From contig NZ_JACHMI010000001.1 of the NCBI RefSeq assembly GCF_014207985.1, positions 12,507,001-12,571,000 of the forward strand: a stretch of 64,000 bases of DNA, given 5' to 3'. The DNA is from Nonomuraea rubra. GTDB taxonomy: Bacteria; Actinomycetota; Actinomycetes; Streptosporangiales; Streptosporangiaceae. Below the pieces are notes generated by a model. That model was not told the origin of the DNA and searched no databases. It worked only from the letters and a program-made list of their open reading frames with translations. Position numbers and translations under genes: made by a program. This document shows positions 43,685-51,851 of the stretch, piece by piece (the first letter of the stretch is position 1; each line of letters begins with the position of its first letter).

Positions 43685-44523
43685 CAGGACACCTCGCGAG
43701 CGACGGAGTTCCACACCGCGTCGAACCACGCGGACGACTGCTGCACGTACTGACACGACGTCGAATCGGGACCGTCGCTCAGTGCGAAGTGGAACAGCTC
43801 GGTGTCCTTGCCCATCAGGTCGAACATCGTGACCGGCTCGCCGCCCAGCGCCACGGTGTGCTCCGCCACGGCGTAGTAGCCGAAGAATGCCTCTTCGCCG
43901 TTGATCACGTACATCTTGAAGCGTGGCGGCTCGCCGCTGATCCGGACCTCGGCGGATGCGTGCGTCACCAGGCCGAGATCCCTCAGCTCATGCACCGAGT
44001 CCACGATGGCCTGAGCGTGCCGGGAGATGATCTTTTCAGCACGCTGCCTGAACAGCGGCTCATCCTGCCCGTTGTCCACCCGGCAGGGGAGAGACCAGGG
44101 GCGGTTGGTGTCTGGCAGCAGGAGCCGGATGGAGATGCGCTCCGGAGTCAGCCGACCCGCCCGGATGTTGTCGAGCGCCTCCATGACCGCGCCGTGCAAC
44201 GTCTCACCGGAGAACCCGGCGAAGTCGATGGAGACCTCTGACCGCTTGAACGCTTCCTCGATGTGAGGGCGTAGGCCGACAGGGCGAGCGGTCTTCTCGC
44301 GGACGAACACGCCGCTTCCTTGACGGGAAACGATCAGGCCGTCGTCTCGAAGGATGCGGATGGCCTGCTGGATGGTCTGGCGCGCCACGCCGAAGGTCTT
44401 GGCGAGTTCCGGCCCCGAGGGGAGCTTCTCCCCGGGCGCGAACTTCCGGGTGAGTATGGCCGCTCTGAGCTGCGCTGCGACCTGCTGGAAGGGCGGACGC
44501 GGGTCGTCCGGATCGAGTCTCAT
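43684..44523 (-). CDS. GntR-family regulator (KorSA-like)
   Basis: A 279-residue repressor. The N-terminal winged helix (FAPGEKLPSGPELAKTFGVA and ARQTIQQAIRIL) is clear; the C-terminal part is not a clear UTRA or FCD domain. In AICEs the GntR-type KorSA represses transfer and replication genes. Upstream lies a cluster of CTAGCCA-type sites facing the transfer operon, which it probably binds. Confidence 0.8.
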   Translation of the reverse strand: MRLDPDDPRPPFQQVAAQLRAAILTRKFAPGEKLPSGPELAKTFGVARQTIQQAIRILRDDGLIVSRQGSGVFVREKTARPVGLRPHIEEAFKRSEVSIDFAGFSGETLHGAVMEALDNIRAGRLTPERISIRLLLPDTNRPWSLPCRVDNGQDEPLFRQRAEKIISRHAQAIVDSVHELRDLGLVTHASAEVRISGEPPRFKMYVINGEEAFFGYYAVAEHTVALGGEPVTMFDLMGKDTELFHFALSDGPDSTSCQYVQQSSAWFDAVWNSVAREVS

Positions 44524-44887
44524 GCCCCGATCGTAGCCCTACCTGAACAACATTACTAGCCAAGTTGGCCAAGACTCTTGACATGACTAGCCAGGCCACT
44601 CAACATGGTGCTTGTACAACCTGCCTAGCCAACCTGGTCAGGCGGGAAGTGCAACGGATGACTTGGCGGCCTAGCTGGCCAAATCGTCCGCCGCTCAGTC
44701 GGAAGACCTGGAAAGGCGCCAACTTCGGCGCGCGCCGACGGGCTGAGCACTCGCGCTTTGAGAACTGAATCCGGGCTACCGCCTCCCACCGAAAAGGCGG
44801 CACCACCGATCACGTTCGACGCCGGGACGGCCCCATCCGCCAAAGACACGAGCCGCCCCGGCCCTCCTCAAGAGAGGTGTTCTCATC
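44524..44887. promoter_or_regulatory. Control region of the transfer operon with CTAGCCA operator cluster
   Basis: Four related sites: CTAGCCAAGTTGGCCA (44556), CTAGCCAGGCCA (44587), CTAGCCAACCTGGTCA (44625) and CTAGCTGGCCAA (44671). TTGACA (44578-44583) overlaps the second, fitting a -35 box for rightward transcription. Each site is a short TAGCCA/TGGCCA palindrome of the sort bound by GntR dimers. The last 200 bases before the WhiB gene show no other clear element. Confidence 0.6.
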
Positions 44888-45196
44888 ATGCTCCACGACG
44901 TGCAGTGGTCCGGGGACGCGGGCGCGAACGCGCCCACCCTGACCGACCTGCTCGACGCCGTCCTGGCCGCCGGTCCCGCCTGCGGCCCTGACACCGCTCA
45001 CCTGTTCACCAGCACCGACGGAGAGACCTCCGACCGGCGGCAGGAGCGCGAACAGCGAGCCAAAGCCATCTGCCATCGCTGCCCCGCTCTCGGGGCGTGC
45101 CTGATGTACGCACTCGCGCTCGACCCGGGCGAGGGTGTCTGGGCGGGTCTCAGCCTCGACGACCACGACCTCACCGACGACCTGGCGGTGGCGTGA
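44888..45196 (+). CDS. WhiB-like iron-sulfur protein
   Basis: A 102-residue WhiB-family regulator. The four cluster cysteines are at ACGPDTAHLF (first) and ICHRCPALGACL (C-x2-C-x5-C), followed by the GVWAGLS turn. These proteins sense redox or NO with a [4Fe-4S] cluster and contact sigma factor. First gene of the rightward transfer operon; it may tune element activity. Stop overlaps the next start (TGATG). Confidence 0.85.
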   Translation: MLHDVQWSGDAGANAPTLTDLLDAVLAAGPACGPDTAHLFTSTDGETSDRRQEREQRAKAICHRCPALGACLMYALALDPGEGVWAGLSLDDHDLTDDLAVA

Positions 45197-45366
45197 TGAC
45201 TCGCTTCCGCTGCCTCGACTGCGGCCAGCGCTCCGACAGCATCATCGGCTGCCGCCGCTGCGGCACGGTCACCGGCCGCCGCGCCCAGCTCTGCCCCGCC
45301 CACGGCGCGGGCCGTGCGCCGGGATGCCGGGCCTGCCGAGTCAACTTCCGATCCGAGGAGCGCTGA
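45196..45366 (+). CDS. Small zinc-ribbon protein
   Basis: A 56-residue protein with C-x2-C pairs (CLDC, CRRC) and two further cysteine motifs (LCPAH, CRAC), probably two zinc sites. Starts on the last base of the WhiB stop and overlaps the next start in the same TGATG way. Function unknown; small Zn proteins are usual in AICE operons. Confidence 0.6.
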   Translation: MTRFRCLDCGQRSDSIIGCRRCGTVTGRRAQLCPAHGAGRAPGCRACRVNFRSEER

Positions 45367-45767
45367 TGTCCCGAGTCCGCGCGGCCTTTTGGGATCCGTC
45401 CGGTAGCCGCTACAGCCTTCCCACCTACCCATGGCGGATGGCCCCGCCGCATCTGCTGACCCTGCGCCAGCTCGCCGCCGAAGGGCTGCGACCCGGCGGT
45501 CAGGGAGTCCAAGCGCAGATCCTCTGGCGCTCCCGCCGGCACGGCGCACGCGGCGTGCGTGCCGCCTACCTCTACGACATCCGGTTCGCGCTGCCCAAGC
45601 GCCCCATGACCCCGGCCAAGTGGGCGGCACTGGCCAAGGCCAACGCCGCCCGCCGTCGCTGCCCGAGCTGCGGGCTCGACGCCGGGTTCGTCATCTCTCG
45701 CTACGCCGACACCTGCACCACCTGCTACTACCAGCCCGCCAGCGCGCGGACGGAGGAAGCCGCATGA
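45366..45767 (+). CDS. RRQRL-motif zinc-binding protein
   Basis: A 133-residue protein. YSLPTYPWRMAPPHLLTLRQL is the conserved N-terminal block and LKRPMTPAKWAALAKANAAR-like text leads to CPSCG and CTTC, the zinc site. This family is common in actinomycete plasmids and AICEs; function unknown. Coupled to both neighbours by overlaps. Confidence 0.65.
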   Translation: MSRVRAAFWDPSGSRYSLPTYPWRMAPPHLLTLRQLAAEGLRPGGQGVQAQILWRSRRHGARGVRAAYLYDIRFALPKRPMTPAKWAALAKANAARRRCPSCGLDAGFVISRYADTCTTCYYQPASARTEEAA

Positions 45768-46699
45768 GCCACATCGCCCACCCTGACCCGCCTCCCGAGC
45801 CGACCCCGGAGGAGATGGCCAGCGCCCTGGCCGACCTCGAACAACTCGCCAACCAGAACTCCACCGTCGCCGTACCGTCCCGGCCGGTGGCAAGCGGTGA
45901 GACCAAGCGCGTGCGCAAGCTGCGTGCTGAGGTGGCCGAAGCGCACCTGCTGGCCGACCTCCAGGACGACGACGCCCCGCTGCTGCTGGACACGGCCAAG
46001 GTGCGCAAGCGCCGCAAGGCCGCCCAGGAAGCCGCCCGGCTGCATGCGCTGGCACAGGACCCCGAGATGCGGGCCTGGCAGTGCGCACGGATGCGGCAGC
46101 TGCTGGTCACCGCCGCGCTCGTCTCGCTCACGCTGGCGCTGGCCTGGTCCACCGCCGGTGTGCAGCACTTCGCCGCCGACGGTGCGCCTGCCTGGTCTCC
46201 AGCCTGGATCTTCGCCTGGCTGGTCGAGCCGTTCCTGTCCCTGGCCTTGCTGGTCGTGGTCGGCGCCCGCGCCTACCTCGGCACGCGAGGCCAACCGCTC
46301 GACGACCCCAAGCTCGTACGGATCGAGTGGCTGTTCCTGGCCCTCACGCTCGCCATGAACGCCTGGCCGTACCTGCCGTTCGTGGCCGCCGACTTCTCAC
46401 TGTCCCGGCTGGTCCTGCATGTCCTGGGACCGATCGTGGCGGTCGCCATCGTCACCGCCCTGCCGATCATCCTGGCCGCGTTCGCTGGCCTCGATCACGG
46501 GCCTACCGGTACCCCTACCACCCCTTCGTACAGGGCAAATGCGGCGACTGTCGACAAACTGACCGATCGCGCCCGCGACCTCATCGGGGCCGGTCAGCTC
46601 TCCGTCGACGCCGGAGCGGACAAGTTCCGCCGCGCCCTGGGGTGCGGCATGGACGCCGCCCGTGCCGTCCGAGATGCCCTGCGCAGCAACCCTGCCTGA
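45764..46699 (+). CDS. Spd-like/DUF2637-type membrane protein
   Basis: A 311-residue protein: an acidic N terminus, a basic stretch (KVRKRRKAAQEAARL), then four hydrophobic helices (about 110-245) and a cytoplasmic tail with a small helical domain (DLIGAGQLSVDAGADKF). It resembles plasmid spread (Spd) proteins that act with TraB to move DNA along septa in the recipient. The ATG overlaps the preceding stop. Confidence 0.65.
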   Translation: MSHIAHPDPPPEPTPEEMASALADLEQLANQNSTVAVPSRPVASGETKRVRKLRAEVAEAHLLADLQDDDAPLLLDTAKVRKRRKAAQEAARLHALAQDPEMRAWQCARMRQLLVTAALVSLTLALAWSTAGVQHFAADGAPAWSPAWIFAWLVEPFLSLALLVVVGARAYLGTRGQPLDDPKLVRIEWLFLALTLAMNAWPYLPFVAADFSLSRLVLHVLGPIVAVAIVTALPIILAAFAGLDHGPTGTPTTPSYRANAATVDKLTDRARDLIGAGQLSVDAGADKFRRALGCGMDAARAVRDALRSNPA

Positions 46700-46711
46700 G
46701 AGGAGGAATCC

Positions 46712-46930
46712 ATGCTGACCGTCGCCGTCATAGCCACGGCCATCTGTACGGCCATCCCGGTGGCCATCTTCATCCGCATGGTGGTGACCGGCCCGCGCGT
46801 TCGGGCTGAGATCCACACAGCCTTCCAGACCCGTCCGACCAGCACACAGGGCGCGACCTCATCCGCCAAGACTCCGGTCGCGCCCCGCAACCCCGCCCGC
46901 AGGTACGCACACGAGGTGGTCTCATCATGA
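46712..46930 (+). CDS. Small membrane protein upstream of traB
   Basis: A 72-residue protein with one N-terminal helix (LTVAVIATAICTAIPVAIFI) and a basic Ser/Thr/Pro tail. A strong GAGGAGG site precedes it. Its stop overlaps the traB start (ATGA). Probably a small Spd-type partner. Confidence 0.6.
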   Translation: MLTVAVIATAICTAIPVAIFIRMVVTGPRVRAEIHTAFQTRPTSTQGATSSAKTPVAPRNPARRYAHEVVSS

Positions 46931-49167
46931 CCCAGAACCCGCACGAACCGGAAAACCAGTCCGGCGACGGACCGCTGACCGGTCTGAACGGCTTCCAGTT
47001 CGCCGACCGGTCCGCGACCGCGACGGTCGAGACCGCCGAGATCGGCGGTCAGGTGGTGCCGCTGGACAGCCGCCGCCGAGTGCGCCCGCCGGACGAGCAC
47101 ACCGAGGAAGACGAGTCCTTCGACCACGAGACGGTCGCCATCGAGGCAGAGACGTTGGGCGGCCCAGTGGACCCGCCCGAAGACGACGCCGCGCCGTACA
47201 CCACGCGGACGATCCATCGCCGGGAACCCATCATCCCCGCCACGCTGCACACCTGGCGCGGCATCCGCACGATGCTCGTCTGGCAGGCCAAGGACGCCGG
47301 GTACGTCATCAGCTACCACACCGTCCGTACACCGAAGTACGCGGCGAAGGCGCTCAGGTACGCCGTCCCCGGCCTGTTCGGCACTCTCGGCCGCCTGTTG
47401 CACTGGGCCACGGCCGAAGAGGGCAACTGGGCACTGCGCCAGTACGCCGCCGACCGCAACGACCCGGAGACCTGGCTCAAGCTGGACAAGCAGCGTCAGC
47501 GGCAGTCGCGGTGGCGCTGGTGGATCCTGATCGCTCTCGCCGTGACGGTGCTGATCGGTCTGCTGGTCTTCCTGCTGGCTGACATCCCGACGTGGGCGCG
47601 TCTGCTGGCCGTGGCCGTAGCGGTGCCTGTACTGGCTCGCGCGGGCAGGCCCACGGACAAGCCGATCACCGACCGTGTCTCGACCGGTCCGCGCTACCGC
47701 AAGCTCACCGCCGAGCTGGTCCGCCGCGCGCTACTGTCTTGTGGCATCTCCGGCATCAACCAGGCCGTGAGCAAGGACCCGAACGCCATCAGCTTCCCGA
47801 CCGAGATCCACCGCGACGGACCCGGCCACCTCGCGGTCGTGGACCTGCCGTTCGGCGTGGAAGCCGCCGACGTCGTGGCCCGGCGCGGCCGGTTGGCCTC
47901 CGGCATGCGTCTGCCGCTGGATCAGGTCTGGCCCGAGCCCGGTGACGGCCACCCCGGACGGCTGGCGTTGTGGGTCGGCTACGAACCCGCCTCGCAGATG
48001 AAGCAGCCCGCCTGGCCGCTGCTCAAGGACGGCAAGGTGGACGTCTTCAAGCCGTTCCCGTTCGCCACCACGCCCCGCATGGACACGGTGAACGCTTCGC
48101 TGATGTTCCGCAACTGGCTGGTCGGCGGCCAGCCTGGCTCAGGCAAGACCTTCGCCCTGCGCCTGGCGGTCCTGGCCGCCTGCCTCGACCCGCGTGCTGA
48201 GCTGCGCATCTACGAGCTGAAGGGCGTGGGGGACTTCAAGGTCCTGGAGCCGTTGTGCACCGAGTACGGCAACGGTTTCGACGACGAGACGATCGCCCGC
48301 TGCGCTGGGATGATCCGCTGGCTGTACAAGGAGTGCGAGCGCCGCTCCAAGCGCATCGCGCACTACGCCCAGCTCGGTAAGGCCCCGGAGAACAAGGTCA
48401 CTCCTGAGCTGGCCAGCCTCAAGGACTCTGGCCTGCACCCGCTGATCGTCGCCATCGACGAGATCCAGGAGTTGTTCCTGCACGGCAAGTTCGGCAAGGA
48501 AGCCGGGGAGATCCTGGAGAAGGTCATCAAGCTGGGCCGCGCCCTGGGCGTGATCCTGCTGATCGGCACCCAGATCCCGGACAAGGACAGCCTGCCGACC
48601 GGCATCACCCGCAACGTCAACACCCGCTACTGCATGTCGGTGGCTGACCAGGTCGCCAACGACATGATCCTCGGCACCTCGATGTACAAGAACGGCTACC
48701 GCGCGACCATCTTCGAGCCAGTGGTCGAAGCCGGGTGGGGCATCCTGTCGGGCCTGGGCAAGCCCGCCGCCCGCCGCTCGTTCGAGGTGGACACCGACAA
48801 GGCCAAGCAGGTCGTGGCCCGCGCCATGCAGCTCCGTGGGTTGGCCGGCACCTTGCCCGAGGAAGGCACCCAGACCCGCGAGGACGCGCCCACGTACGAC
48901 CTGCTGGCCGACCTGGCGAAGGTCTGGCCTGCGGGGGAGAGTGGCGCCTGGAACGAGACTCTGTGCGGCTACCTGAGCGAACTGCGGCCCGAGGTCTACA
49001 CCGGATGGGCATCCGAGCAGCTCACGACCGCGCTCAAGCCGCACGGTGTGACGATCGTCAGCATCGGCCGCCGCATCGACGGCAAGCCCGTCACCCGACG
49101 TGGCATCCGCTTCGACGACCTGGCCGACGCCATCGCGGAGCGTAACCGTCGAAACGGCTCTGGCTGA
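46927..49167 (+). CDS. traB: FtsK/SpoIIIE-like DNA translocase TraB
   Basis: A 746-residue hexameric motor that pumps double-stranded plasmid or AICE DNA between hyphae. An acidic N terminus and two close helices (about 195-230) anchor it. The motor has Walker A GQPGSGKTF (about 401-408) and Walker B LIVAIDEIQEL (about 505-517). The C terminus (about 680-746) is a winged helix (FDDLADAIAERNRR end), the part that reads clt repeats. Followed at once by a GCTAGC repeat cluster. Confidence 0.9.
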   Translation: MTQNPHEPENQSGDGPLTGLNGFQFADRSATATVETAEIGGQVVPLDSRRRVRPPDEHTEEDESFDHETVAIEAETLGGPVDPPEDDAAPYTTRTIHRREPIIPATLHTWRGIRTMLVWQAKDAGYVISYHTVRTPKYAAKALRYAVPGLFGTLGRLLHWATAEEGNWALRQYAADRNDPETWLKLDKQRQRQSRWRWWILIALAVTVLIGLLVFLLADIPTWARLLAVAVAVPVLARAGRPTDKPITDRVSTGPRYRKLTAELVRRALLSCGISGINQAVSKDPNAISFPTEIHRDGPGHLAVVDLPFGVEAADVVARRGRLASGMRLPLDQVWPEPGDGHPGRLALWVGYEPASQMKQPAWPLLKDGKVDVFKPFPFATTPRMDTVNASLMFRNWLVGGQPGSGKTFALRLAVLAACLDPRAELRIYELKGVGDFKVLEPLCTEYGNGFDDETIARCAGMIRWLYKECERRSKRIAHYAQLGKAPENKVTPELASLKDSGLHPLIVAIDEIQELFLHGKFGKEAGEILEKVIKLGRALGVILLIGTQIPDKDSLPTGITRNVNTRYCMSVADQVANDMILGTSMYKNGYRATIFEPVVEAGWGILSGLGKPAARRSFEVDTDKAKQVVARAMQLRGLAGTLPEEGTQTREDAPTYDLLADLAKVWPAGESGAWNETLCGYLSELRPEVYTGWASEQLTTALKPHGVTIVSIGRRIDGKPVTRRGIRFDDLADAIAERNRRNGSG

Positions 49168-49309
49168 CCGTCCGGAGGGTGCTAGCGCTAGCGGCTGACC
49201 CTGCTATCGCTAGCACCCCCGCTAGCAGCCAAAAACACTGCCTGGCCAGGGCGTTAGAGCGCTAGCGCCCTGAGCTGACGACACCCAAAAACAGGCCCCG
49301 GAGGCTGTC
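49168..49309. promoter_or_regulatory. GCTAGC repeat cluster after traB (candidate clt transfer locus)
   Basis: GCTAGC occurs at 49181, 49187, 49209, 49221 and 49261, with near copies GCTATC (49203) and GTTAGA (49254), and GGCTGACC at 49162 and 49193. Known clt loci lie beside or inside the 3' end of traB and hold short repeats bound by TraB. No open frame is supported here. Confidence 0.6.
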
Positions 49310-49561
49310 TTGGACCCCGTCACCCTGCTCACTATCACGACCATCACGATCGCTCTGATCGTCGCTTTCCGTTACGGCATCGCCTGCTGGATCCGCCCGT
49401 TCGGCACCTGCCGAAAGTGCCAGGGCAAGCGCCACCTGCCCAACCGCATCGGTCGCGGCACCCGTGAGTGCCGCCGCTGCAAGGGCACCGGCCTGCGGCT
49501 CCGCTGGGGACGCCACCTCTTCAACTTCGTCCGCCGCCTCCACAGCGACGGCACCCGATGA
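49310..49561 (+). CDS. Small membrane protein with DnaJ-like zinc pair
   Basis: An 83-residue protein: one helix (LLTITTITIALIVAFRYGI), then CRKCQGKRH and CRRCKGTGL, a pair of CxxCxGxG-like motifs as in DnaJ zinc domains. The TTG start is supported by GGAGG at 49299-49303. Stop overlaps the next possible start (ATGA at 49558). Found commonly in AICE replication operons; function unknown. Confidence 0.6.
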   Translation: MDPVTLLTITTITIALIVAFRYGIACWIRPFGTCRKCQGKRHLPNRIGRGTRECRRCKGTGLRLRWGRHLFNFVRRLHSDGTR

Positions 49562-49584
49562 CCGGCCACGACCAGGAGACCGTC

Positions 49585-50469
49585 ATGACCGTTGACCCGA
49601 TCCGCTACGCCCTGGCCGCCGCCGCTCGTGGCTGGTACGTCTTCCCGCTCGCTCCGGGCGGCAAGGAACCGCCCCGCGGATTCACCCGCTGGGAGGAGCG
49701 CGCCACCACCCAGCCAGACCTCATTCGCGCCACCTGGCGCAAGCCGTACAACGTGGGCGTGGCCTGCGGCCCGTCCGGACTCGTGGTCATCGACCTCGAC
49801 CGACCGAAGCCCGGCCACACTCCACCGCCGGAATTGGAGCGTTCCGGGATCCGTGACGGTGCCGACCTGTTCGCGGCCCTGTGCGCCGACCACGGCCAGG
49901 AACTGCCCCTGGAGACCTTCCAGGTACGCACCCGGCGCGGTGGCCTGCATCTGTACTACAGCGCCCCCGTCGGCATGACCCTGACGAATACCCAAGGCGC
50001 GCTGGGCTGGCTCATCGACACACGCGCCGTGGGCGGCTACGTCGTCGGCCCCGGCAGCCGCGTCCGAGCCAGCGACGGTGACGGCTCATACGAGGTGCTG
50101 CACGCTCCGCCCGTCGCGCCGCTGCCGTCCTGGCTGGCGGAGCTGCTGCGGCCCAAGCCGCTGCCCGCACAGGCACCTGTCTCGATCGCCCTGGCCGCCG
50201 ACCGGCACGGGTCTTACCTGCGAGCAGCGATCAGAGGCGAGCTGGAACGAGTGACCAGCTCGCCGCCGCACGGCCACAACATCGCGCTCTATCGCGCGTC
50301 CGTCGCCCTCGGGCAGCTGGTTGCCGGTGGGGAGCTGTCCGAAGCCGACGTCACAAGCTGGCTGGTCAACGCGGCCCAGCAAGTTGGCCAGCCCTTCGGA
50401 GAGGCCGCACGGACCATCGCCAGCGGACTACGGGCAGGCGCGCGCCGCCCGCGAACGGTGGCCGCATGA
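49585..50469 (+). CDS. Bifunctional DNA primase/polymerase (prim-pol)
   Basis: A 294-residue AEP-type prim-pol. VVIDLDRP (about 65-72) carries the metal-binding Asp-x-Asp, and TRRGGLHLYY the downstream His. It makes RNA or DNA primers at the element's origin. ATG at 49585 has AGGAG 7 bases upstream; an ATG at 49558 overlaps the upstream stop and is the alternative. Its stop overlaps the RecA-like gene. With it, this is a RepPP-type initiator pair. Confidence 0.82.
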   Translation: MTVDPIRYALAAAARGWYVFPLAPGGKEPPRGFTRWEERATTQPDLIRATWRKPYNVGVACGPSGLVVIDLDRPKPGHTPPPELERSGIRDGADLFAALCADHGQELPLETFQVRTRRGGLHLYYSAPVGMTLTNTQGALGWLIDTRAVGGYVVGPGSRVRASDGDGSYEVLHAPPVAPLPSWLAELLRPKPLPAQAPVSIALAADRHGSYLRAAIRGELERVTSSPPHGHNIALYRASVALGQLVAGGELSEADVTSWLVNAAQQVGQPFGEAARTIASGLRAGARRPRTVAA

Positions 50470-51614
50470 CGAACGAGCGCCCATCCCATCTACGCCTGGT
50501 CGCGGGTGATGCGGTCCACGTGCCTGGCGACCACGGACCCGCGCCGACGCCGTTCCGCACGTCCTGGACCGCTGACGAGCTGATGTCCGTGACCTTTCCG
50601 CCGACCAAGTGGGCTGTGCCCGGCGTGATCGCCGAAGGGCTCAACCTGCTGGCCGGTCCGCCCAAGGTCGGCAAGTCCTGGCTGTCACTCGCCACGGCGG
50701 TGGCTGTCGCCGGGGGAGGGAAGGCCCTGGAGGCCATCGAGGTAGAGCCCGGCCCGGTGCTGTACCTGGCGCTGGAGGACACACCGCGCCGCCTGCAATC
50801 ACGCATGAGCAAGATCCTGGGAGACAAGCCAGCCCCACGAGGGCTGACCCTCTCCACGGCGTGCGAGACCCTTCCCAGGGGCGGAGATCAGGCCATCGCC
50901 CGATGGCTGGAACGCAACCCCGGCGCCCGCATGGTCGTCATCGACGTGTTCGCCAAGATCCGGGGCACCACGCCGCCCGGCCTGTCCGCCTATGACGCCG
51001 ACTACACGGCCATGGGCAGGGCCAAGAACCTGGCGGACACCTACGGCGTCGCCGTCGTCCTGGTCCACCACGTCCGCAAGATGGGCTCTGACGACTTCCT
51101 GGAGCAGGTCTCCGGCACCAACGGCCTGGCCGGTGCCGCCGACGCCACGTTGGTGCTCAAGCGCCAGCGTGGCACTGCCGATGGCGTCCTGCACGTCACG
51201 GGCCGCGACGTCGAAGAGGCCGAGTACGCCATGGCCTTTCAGCCCGCCGCCGGAGTGTGGCACCTGCTGGACGGCCCGCCCGAGGATCACACGCTGGGAG
51301 AAACCCGCGCGACCATCGTCCGCTACGTCCGCGCCAACCCGAACAGCACACCCAAGGCCATCGCCGACGGCACCAGCCTGTCCTACGAGAACGTCCGCAA
51401 GACCTGCCCGCGCATGGCCAGCGACGGACAGCTCTGCGTGGACGCCAACAGCCGCTACCGGGTGCCAGGGATATCAGCCCACGAAGGTGTCCCGGCCGTC
51501 CCTGGTGTCCCTGAACCTGCTCTGACCAGTACGAACGCGGCGAGCCATGAAGGACAGACATCCCTGCCCGCTGTCCCTGCTGTCCCTGCGCACGAGGAGG
51601 ACGCGCGCCAATGA
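50466..51614 (+). CDS. RecA-like replicative ATPase (AAA_25/RepA-type helicase)
   Basis: A 382-residue hexameric ATPase. P-loop AGPPKVGKSW (about 62-71), Walker B in MVVIDVFAKIR and the H-x-H..K of VHHVRKMG identify the RepA/AAA_25 group. A winged-helix-like C-terminal region (TPKAIADGTSLSYENVRKTC) leads to a Pro/Val-rich tail (VPAVPGVP, VPAVPAVP). Works with the prim-pol in replication. The tail has a relic copy near the left end. Confidence 0.8.
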   Translation: MTNERPSHLRLVAGDAVHVPGDHGPAPTPFRTSWTADELMSVTFPPTKWAVPGVIAEGLNLLAGPPKVGKSWLSLATAVAVAGGGKALEAIEVEPGPVLYLALEDTPRRLQSRMSKILGDKPAPRGLTLSTACETLPRGGDQAIARWLERNPGARMVVIDVFAKIRGTTPPGLSAYDADYTAMGRAKNLADTYGVAVVLVHHVRKMGSDDFLEQVSGTNGLAGAADATLVLKRQRGTADGVLHVTGRDVEEAEYAMAFQPAAGVWHLLDGPPEDHTLGETRATIVRYVRANPNSTPKAIADGTSLSYENVRKTCPRMASDGQLCVDANSRYRVPGISAHEGVPAVPGVPEPALTSTNAASHEGQTSLPAVPAVPAHEEDARQ

Positions 51615-51850
51615 CCGTCACGGCTCCGGACAGCGTCCGGCTCGACACGATCGACATCGCTACCCAGGAGGACCTGCCCTTGCTGCTCACCGTCGAAGAG
51701 GCCGCGCAACGGCTCAGGATCGGGCGGACGCAGATGTACCAGCTCGTCAAGACCGGCGAAGTGGCGTCCGTCTGCATCGGCAGACTCCGCCGCGTCCCCA
51801 TCGAGTGCCTGGCCGCCTACGTGAACAACCTTCTCGAAGGGAGTCGTTGA
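51611..51850 (+). CDS. xis: Excisionase (helix-turn-helix, Xis)
   Basis: A 79-residue protein with a MerR/HTH_17-like domain: LLTVEEAAQRLRIGRTQMYQL and the RLRRVPIECL wing. In AICEs Xis directs integrase to excise. The start overlaps the replication ATPase stop (ATGA), and integrase follows one base after its stop. Confidence 0.85.
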   Translation: MTVTAPDSVRLDTIDIATQEDLPLLLTVEEAAQRLRIGRTQMYQLVKTGEVASVCIGRLRRVPIECLAAYVNNLLEGSR

Positions 51851-51851
51851 C

